NCBI GenBank assembly: GCA_007833815.1
Contig: CP033464.1
Span: 1,993,501-2,057,500 of the forward strand
DNA: 64,000 bases
Reading direction: 5' to 3'
From: Brevibacillus laterosporus
Lineage (GTDB): Bacteria > Bacillota > Bacilli > Brevibacillales > Brevibacillaceae
Positions 44,801 through 53,800 of the stretch are shown piece after piece. The stretch's first letter is position 1. The number at the start of each line of letters is the position of its first letter. The notes under the pieces are model-generated. The model saw only the letters and a program-made list of their open reading frames with translations, did no database searches and was not told the DNA's origin. The position numbers were made by a program, and so were the translations under genes.

Positions 44801-47800
44801 TGGGAACGCAGGATACATTTTTTGAATTGGGTGGTCATTCCCTAAAAGCAATGATGCTGGTTTCAAGAATACACAAGGAATTAGAAATAGAAGTTCCGTT
44901 AAAAGAAGTATTCGCCAGACAAACCGTTAAAGAATTAGCATCCTATATCAGACAGGCTGAACATTCGGATTACAGCGAAATCCAACCGGCCATGGAGCAA
45001 GAATACTACCCGGTATCTAATGCACAGCGACGGATGTATGTGGTTCAACAAATGAGAGATGTAGAAACAACAGGCTACAATATGCCGTTCTATTTAGAAA
45101 TGGAGGGTGCTCTTGAGGTAGAAAAGCTATCTCTAGCTTTGAAACAACTAATTGAGCGTCATGAGTCATTACGAACCTCCTTCCATATGGTTGAGGATGA
45201 ACTGATGCAAAAGGTACATGCAGAAGTTGCATGGGAGATGGAAATGATTCATGCCGTAGAGGAAGAAGTTCAACAACTTACCGATTCCTTTATGCGTCCT
45301 TTCGATCTTGCTAAGGCGCCATTATTCCGAGCGGGACTCATTCAAATCAATCCGAAGCGACATTTATTGATGCTGGATATGCATCATATCATCTCAGATG
45401 GGGTATCGATGAATGTATTGTTTCAGGATATAACGCAGTTGTATCAAGGTATAGAGCTGAGTCCTCTCAAGATACAATACAAGGATTTTGCGGTGTGGCA
45501 ACAAGGCATGGCTCAGGTTGTCCGTTTTCAGGAGCAGGAAAGGTATTGGTTAAACCAATTCTCTGGTGACCTACCAATTTTGGAAATGGTAACTGATTAT
45601 CCACGACCAGCCATACAGCAGTTTGACGGAGATTCCTGGTCATTTGAAATTGATGCCAAAATATTGGACAGCATAAAGCAATTGTCAGCTAAGCAAGGAA
45701 CTACGTTGTATATGACTCTGTTGGCGATTTATCAAATCCTGTTGGCTAAGTATACCCGTCAAAACGATATCATTGTCGGAACTCCGATTGCAGGAAGACC
45801 GCATGCAGACACAGAGAGTATTGTGGGGATGTTTGTTAATACACTAGCTTTACGTGGTCAACCAAAAGAAGAGCAATCTTTCATCTCCTACTTATCAGAA
45901 GTGAAAGAAAACGTACTACAAGCCTATGACAACGCTGATCATCCATTTGAAGAGTTGGTAGAGAAGCTACATTTACAAAGAGATATGAGTCGTCATCCCT
46001 TGTTTGATACGATGTTTGTTTTACAAAACATGGATATGTCCGAGATAAATATTTCTGGTCTAAAGCTTCATTCGCGTGATTTAAACTGGAAAAATGCAAA
46101 ATTTGATATGACCTGGATGATTGCCGAACAAAATAATCTATTGATTTCGGTTGAGTACAGCACCAGCCTGTTTAAACATGAAACCATTCAAAGGCTAGAA
46201 AAGCATTTCACTTATTTAGTAGAACAAGTGGCTAAGCATCCGGATTGCTTACTCAGCGATTTAGAACTCGCAACAGACGAAGAAAAACAGCAAATACTGA
46301 CGGTATTTAACGACACTGCTACTGATGATTTACAGGATTTATCCATCTGCCATCTATTCGAACAACAAGTACAGCGTTTTTCAGATCGGCCGGCACTTGT
46401 GTTTAAAGAAAAGCAGCTCACATACAGTGAGTTCCATGCAAAAGTAAATCAATTAGCTCGGGTACTCAGAAAGAAAGGTGTGCTGCCGGATCAAGCGGTT
46501 GGATTAATCACTGATCGTTCCATTGAGATGATGATAGGGATTTTCGCCATCCTAAAAGCAGGCGGAGCTTATATGCCAATTGATCCTTCCTATCCAATCG
46601 ATCGGATCGAGCACATGCTAGAGGACAGCCGAACTAAGTTGTTATTAGTGCAAAAAACAGAAATGATCCCTGCTAGCTATCAGGGGGAGGTATTACTCCT
46701 AGCGGAAGAGTGCTGGATGCATGAAGATTCATCGAATTTGGAGCTGATCAATAAAACACAGGATTTGGCATATGTCATGTATACCTCAGGTTCTACCGGT
46801 AAACCAAAGGGCAACCTGACGACTCACCAAAACATTTTGACCACCATCATCAACAATGGCTATATCGAGATCGCGCCAACAGACCGTCTATTACAGCTAT
46901 CTAACTATGCTTTTGATGGCTCTACCTTCGATATCTACAGTGCGCTATTAAATGGAGCCACTCTTGTACTGGTGCCAAAAGAGGTCATGCTAAATCCAAT
47001 GGAGCTGGCGAAGATCGTCCGCGAGCAGGATATTACGGTTTCGTTTATGACCACGTCCCTATTCCATACGCTAGTGGAGCTTGACGTGACTAGTATGAAA
47101 TCCATGCGCAAGGTTGTATTTGGCGGGGAAAAGGCTTCATACAAGCATGTAGAAAAGGCTCTGGATTATCTCGGAGAAGGCCGTTTAGTAAATGGATACG
47201 GCCCTACAGAAACAACCGTTTTTGCTACCACATACACCGTGGATTCTAGCATCAAGGAAACGGGAATCGTACCGATTGGACGTCCGTTAAACAATACGAG
47301 TGTCTATGTCTTAAATGAGAATAATCAGCTTCAGCCGGTTGGAGTACCAGGGGAATTGTGCGTTGGCGGAGCAGCAATTGCACGTGGATATTTAAACCGA
47401 CCAGAGCTGACAGCAGAGCGCTTTGTGGAAAATCCTTTCGTGTCAGGAGATAGAATGTATCGTACCGGTGATTTAGCACGTTGGTTGCCGGATGGAAGCA
47501 TTGAGTATTTAGGACGGATGGATGAGCAGGTTAAAGTACGCGGTTACCGAATTGAGCTGGGTGAAATAGAGACAAGATTATTGGAGCACCCTTCTATAAG
47601 CGCAGCGGTTTTACTGGCAAAGCAAGATGAGCAAGGTCATTCGTACCTATGTGCTTACATCGTTGCAAATGGGATATGGACGGTTACTGAACTACGTAAG
47701 CATCTAAGTGAGGCTTTGCCAGAATACATGGTGCCTACTTATTTTGTAGAACTAGAGCAGATACCGTTCACTTCTAATGGGAAGGTGAACAAACGTGCTT

Positions 47801-50800
47801 TACCAGAGCCAGAAGGACAAATTACCAGTGTATATGTGGCCCCAGAAACGGAGACAGAAGCAAAAGTAGCAGCGTTATTCCAAGAGATTTTGGGTGTCGA
47901 GAGAGTTGGTACACAGGACATGTTCTTTGAACTGGGTGGTCATTCGCTAAAAGCGATGATGCTAGTTTTACGAATGAATAAAGAACTGGGCATCGAGGTG
48001 CCTTTGAAAGAGGTATTCGCACATCCTACTGTCAAGGAATTGGCAGCAACGATCGACCTTCTTGATCGATCAGGCCACTCAGAGATTGAGCCTGCTCCAA
48101 GGCAGGAGTTCTATCCTGTATCCTCCGTGCAGAGACGGATGTACGTGGTGCAGCATTTAGGAAATGTCCAAACAACCAGCTACAATATGCCGCTTTTCCT
48201 TGAAGTGGAGGGAGCTTTAGAAATTGATAAGCTTCATCTAGCACTTGAGAAATTGGTCGAAAGACACGAGTCGCTACGAACCTCATTTCATATGGTTGAC
48301 GAAGAGCTGATGCAGCAGGTGCATGAAGAGGTGGACTGGGATTTAGAGATAATGGATGGAACGGAAGGAGACCTTGCAGGCATTACAGCAGGATTTATAC
48401 GTCCGTTTGATCTCAGCCAAGCTCCATTGTTCCGTGCAGGCATAGTGCGGATTAGCCCTGGGAGATTCCTTTTCATGCTAGATATGCACCATATCATCTC
48501 AGACGGAGTTTCTACCAATGTATTGTTCCAGGATATAACGCAGCTCTATCAAGGAAAGGATCTGCCTCCTCTTACGATACAGTACAAAGACTACGCTGTG
48601 TGGCAACAAGCTGATGCTCAAGTGACTCGCTTACAAGATCAGGAAAGCTACTGGTTACATCAATTTGCCGGGGAAGCTCCTGTCTTAGAAATGCCGACAG
48701 ATTTCCCGCGTCCTGCAGTCCAGCAGTTCGAAGGAGATGTATGGACCTTTGAGATTGATGCTGACATTCTTAGCCAGTTGAAAAAATTATCAGTGAGTCA
48801 GGGTTCTACTTTATACATGACTCTATTGGCGGCTTATCAGGTGTTGCTGGCTAAGTATACCGGTCAAGATGATGTTGTTGTCGGTTCACCAATTGCTGGA
48901 CGAGCTCATGCGGATGTAGAAAGCATCGTCGGTATGTTCGTCAACACGCTAGCTTTACGTGGACAGCCTGCAGGAGAGCAGACTTTTATTTCCTATCTGG
49001 CACAAGTTAAGGAACAGGTTTTACAAGCTTATGCCAATGCAGAGTATCCATTTGAGAAATTGGTTGAGAAGCTCGATCTACAAAGAGATATGAGTCGCCA
49101 TCCACTCTTCGATACGATGTTTACTTTGCAAAACATGGAGATGTCTGATATTGATTTGGCAGGCTTGACCTTCAAGCCATTTGATTTTGAATGGAAAAAT
49201 GCCAAGTTTGACATGGATTGGACAATGTTTGAGGAAGAAACACTCAAGGTAGCTATTGAATACAGTACAAGCCTGTATACAAAAGAAACCATTAGCAGAA
49301 TGGCTCAACATTTCACCTATGTTTTACAACAAATTATTGAGCATCCACCCATTCGTTTGGCTGAAATTAAAATTGTTACTTTGCCAGAGATCGAACAGAT
49401 TTTAACGCAATTTAATGATACTAGGGCCAATTACCCTGATAACCAAACCATTCATAGCCTATTCGAGCAACAAGTGGAGCGTACGCCAGAACAGATAGCT
49501 GTTGTCTATCAGGATCAATCCATCACGTATCGCGAGCTTAATGAACGTGCAAATAGATTGGCACGTTGCTTGATCGACAAAGGAATACAGAGAAATCAAT
49601 TTGTTGCAATCATGGTGGATCGTTCTATAGAAACCGTTATTGGAATGATGGGAATTCTCAAAGCCGGAGGAGCTTATGTTCCAATTGATCCTGATTACCC
49701 CTTAGATCGAAAGCTGTATATTCTTGAAGACAGTCATGCATCACTATTATTGTTCCAGCAAAAGCATAAGGTCCCATCAGAATTCACAGGTGATCGGATA
49801 TTAATTGAGCAGATGCAGTGGTACCAAGCGGCTGATACGAATGTGGGGATCGTCAATACAGCTCAAGATTTGGCGTATATGATCTATACCTCAGGTTCTA
49901 CAGGTCAACCAAAAGGGGTAATAATTGATCATCAAGCAGTATGTAACCTATGCTTAATGGCCCAAACCTATGGAATCTTTGCGAATAGTCGCGTTCTGCA
50001 GTTTGCCTCCTTTAGCTTTGACGCTTCTGTAGGAGAGGTTTTCCATACCCTTACAAATGGAGCCACTCTTTACCTGATGGATCGCAACCTGCTTATGGCT
50101 GGCGTTGAATTTGTTGAATGGTTACGAGTAAACGAGATAACTTCCATTCCGTTTATCTCGCCTTCTGCATTGAGTGCATTGCCGTACGAGGATTTACCAG
50201 CATTGGAATATATCAGTACAGGTGGGGAAGCATTACCTGTAGATTTAGTCAGATTATGGGGAACTGATCGAATCTTCTTAAATGCATATGGTCCGACTGA
50301 AACAACAGTAGATGCAACGATTGGCTTATGTACGCCAGAGGATAAGCCGCATATTGGTAAGCCTGTGTTGAATAAAAAAGCCTACATTATTAATCCAAAT
50401 TATCAATTACAGCCAATTGGGGTACCGGGTGAGTTATGCATCGGTGGAGTAGGGATTGCTCCTGGATATTGGAACCGCCCTGAATTAACTAGAGAGAAAT
50501 TTGTGGATAATCCATTTGCCCCAGGCGAAAGAATGTATAAGACGGGAGACTTAGCTAGATGGTTGCCGGATGGGACAATCGAATTTTTAGGCCGTATGGA
50601 TGGCCAAGTAAAAATTCGTGGATTTAGGATTGAGCTTGGAGAAATTGAAGCTCGGCTAAACCAAGTCCCATCTGTAAAGCAAGCTGTGGTTCTAGCTCGT
50701 TCAGGAGAACAAAAGCAGGGATACCTATGCGCATATTTGGTGACGGACAACGATTTGCAGGTTTCAGCCTTACGTAAGGAATTAAGTCAAACGTTACCAG

Positions 50801-53800
50801 ACTATATGATTCCATCGTTTTTTATAAAAGTCGATAAGATTCCAGTCTCAGTAAACGGCAAGATAGACAAGAAAGCCTTGCCAAAACCAGAAAAAGAAGT
50901 ACAGCTGCAAACCGAATATGTTGCTCCAACGAACCCAACTGAGGAGATTCTTGTACAGATTTGGCAAAAGGTGCTGGGCATGGAGCGAGTAGGGATAGTG
51001 GATAACTTCTTTGAGCTAGGTGGTCACTCTATCAAGGCGATGATACTTGCTTCCAACATTTATAAGGAATTAAAGATTGATCTGCCTTTGCGTGAGATTT
51101 TTAAGCATACGACAGTAAAAGAAATGGCGCGATTTATCGATGGTCGGGATGAAGAAGAGTACGTCGGAATTCAGCCCGCAGCAAAACAGGAATACTACCC
51201 TGTCTCTTCTGCACAAAAAAGGATGTATGTCATTCAATCATTGGAAGATAAGGCTCAGGGTACGAGCTACAATATGCCGTCTTTCTATAAAATGAAAGGC
51301 TCTGTAGATGCTAAGAAATTAGAGAAGGTCTTCCAAACATTAATTGATCGGCACGAATCATTACGAACCTCCTTTCATATGATCGAGGAGCAGCTAGTTC
51401 AAAAGGTTCACGAACAGGTTTCATGGAAAATGGACATGAAAACCGTCAGCGCCAATGATGTTTCAAGATTAAAGGATTCGTTTATCCAACCGTTTGACAT
51501 CAGTACAGCTCCTTTGTTCCGAGTGGGTCTTCTTACGATTAATAAAGATGAGCACATTCTTATGATGGATGTACACCATATTGTAGGAGACGGCGTATCG
51601 ACTATGATCTTGTTCCAGGAGCTTATCCAGTTGTATCAAGGGCAAGCGTTACCTGAAGTGAAGATACACTATAAAGATTACGCCGTGTGGCAATTGTCCC
51701 AGCAGGATCGTTTAAAAGAAAGTGAAAATTTCTGGATGCAGCAATTTTCTGGAGAGTTGCCGGTGTTGGAGCTACCTACTGATTATTCTCGTCCACCAAT
51801 TCGCCGATTGGAAGGAGATTATGTAAGCCAAAGCCTACGTGGTGATCTCCATGCAAGCGTAAAAGCCTTCATGAAAAATCGCGAAGTAACGCTATATATG
51901 GTACTGCTTGCGACATACAACGTTCTTCTGCACAAATACACGAATCAGCGCGACATTATTGTTGGTACGCCTGTTTCAGACCGACCGCATCCAGATGTCA
52001 TGTCCACTGTCGGTATGTTTGTAAATACGCTGGCAGTCCGAAATCAGTTGGAGTCTGAGCAAACCTTCGAAGAGTTTTTAGCAAATGTGAAAAATAAAAT
52101 GCTAGAGGTCTATGGTCATCAGGAGTATCCATTTGAAGATGTAATTGAAAAAGTAAAGGTTCAAAGGGATACAAGCAGACATCCGCTATTTGACACAATG
52201 TTTGGTGTACAAAATCTGGAGACATCTCACGCGGAGCTACCCGATTGGGGTATAGAAGCATTGGATATCAACTGGACTAACTCCAAGTTTGATATGAGCT
52301 GGATGGTATTTGAAGCAGACGGTCTAGAAATTGGCGTGGAGTATAGTACAAATCTATTTGAGCGCAACACGATTCAGCGAATGATCGGACACTTTGAACA
52401 TATCATCGAGCAGATTATGGAAAATCCTCAAATTCGTTTAGCTGATATTCAGTTGGCAACAGAAGATGAGAAGGTCCAAATCTTAGAGGAATTCAATCAT
52501 CAACCAACCAAAATAACCTACGATCAGGCAATCCAAAACAGATTTGAAGAACAGGCTATGAAGACACCTGATGCAGTGGCACTTGTATATAAAGGTCAGG
52601 AGTTAACCTATCGTGAGCTTAACCAAAGATCAAATCAGATGGCTCGTACATTAAGAGAGCATGGGGTCGGGCGTGATCAAATAATTGCGGTCATGATTAA
52701 TCGTTCACATGAGCTGATCATTAGTATCCTAGCCGTATTAAAGGCAGGAGGAGCATACCTGCCAATTGATCCAACGTACCCGCTTGATCGTATTGAACAC
52801 ATGCTAGAGGATAGCCAGACTGCAATGCTGTTAACTCAAAAAGAAATCCAAATACCTACAGGATATTCGGGGGAAGTTCTCTTCGTTGATCAAGCTGATA
52901 TTTATCATGAGGATGCTACGGATTTATCTAGTATGAATCAGCCTGCAGATTTGGCCTATATTATTTACACATCAGGCTCTACTGGAAAGTCCAAGGGAGT
53001 AATGATCGAGCATCGTTCATTACATAATCTGATTCATATTTCTCACCCCTATAAAATGGGAGCAGGAAGCAGAGTCCTTCAATTTGCCTCTAGCAGCTTT
53101 GATGCCTCGGTAGCAGAGATCTTTCCAGCTCTTTTAACTGGATCAACTTTATATATAGAAGAGAAAGAGGAGCTATTAACCAATTTAGTTCCCTACTTAC
53201 TTGAGAATCAAATAACAACAGTAGCATTGCCGCCATCTTTATTAAGATCCGTTCCTTATAGGGAACTGCCAGCTTTAGAGTGCATAGTTAGTGTCGGAGA
53301 AGCTTGCACATTTGACATTGTGCAAACTTGGGGGCAAAACCGCACCTTTATAAACGGATACGGCCCTACAGAATCAACTGTTTGCAGTGCCTTTGGTGTG
53401 GTTACAGCAGAGGACAAGCGTATCACGATTGGTAAGCCGTTCCCTAATCAAAAGGCCTATATCATCAATGAAAATCAACAGATACAACCAATCGGGGTTC
53501 CAGGTGAGCTTTGCATAGCAGGGGCTGGATTAAGCCGTGGGTACTTGAATCGTCCAGAGCTGACACAAGAAAAATTTGTAAACAACCCCTTTGCACCTGG
53601 TGAGCGTATGTATAAAACAGGAGACGTAGCTCGCTGGTTGCCTGATGGCAATATCGAATATGTCGGTCGTATGGATGATCAGGTTAAAGTACGCGGAAAT
53701 CGGGTCGAGCTTGGGGAGGTTACCAGCCAATTACTTACGCATCCTTCGATTACAGAAGCTGTTGTTGTACCAATAGTCGATACACATGGAGCAACGACAC

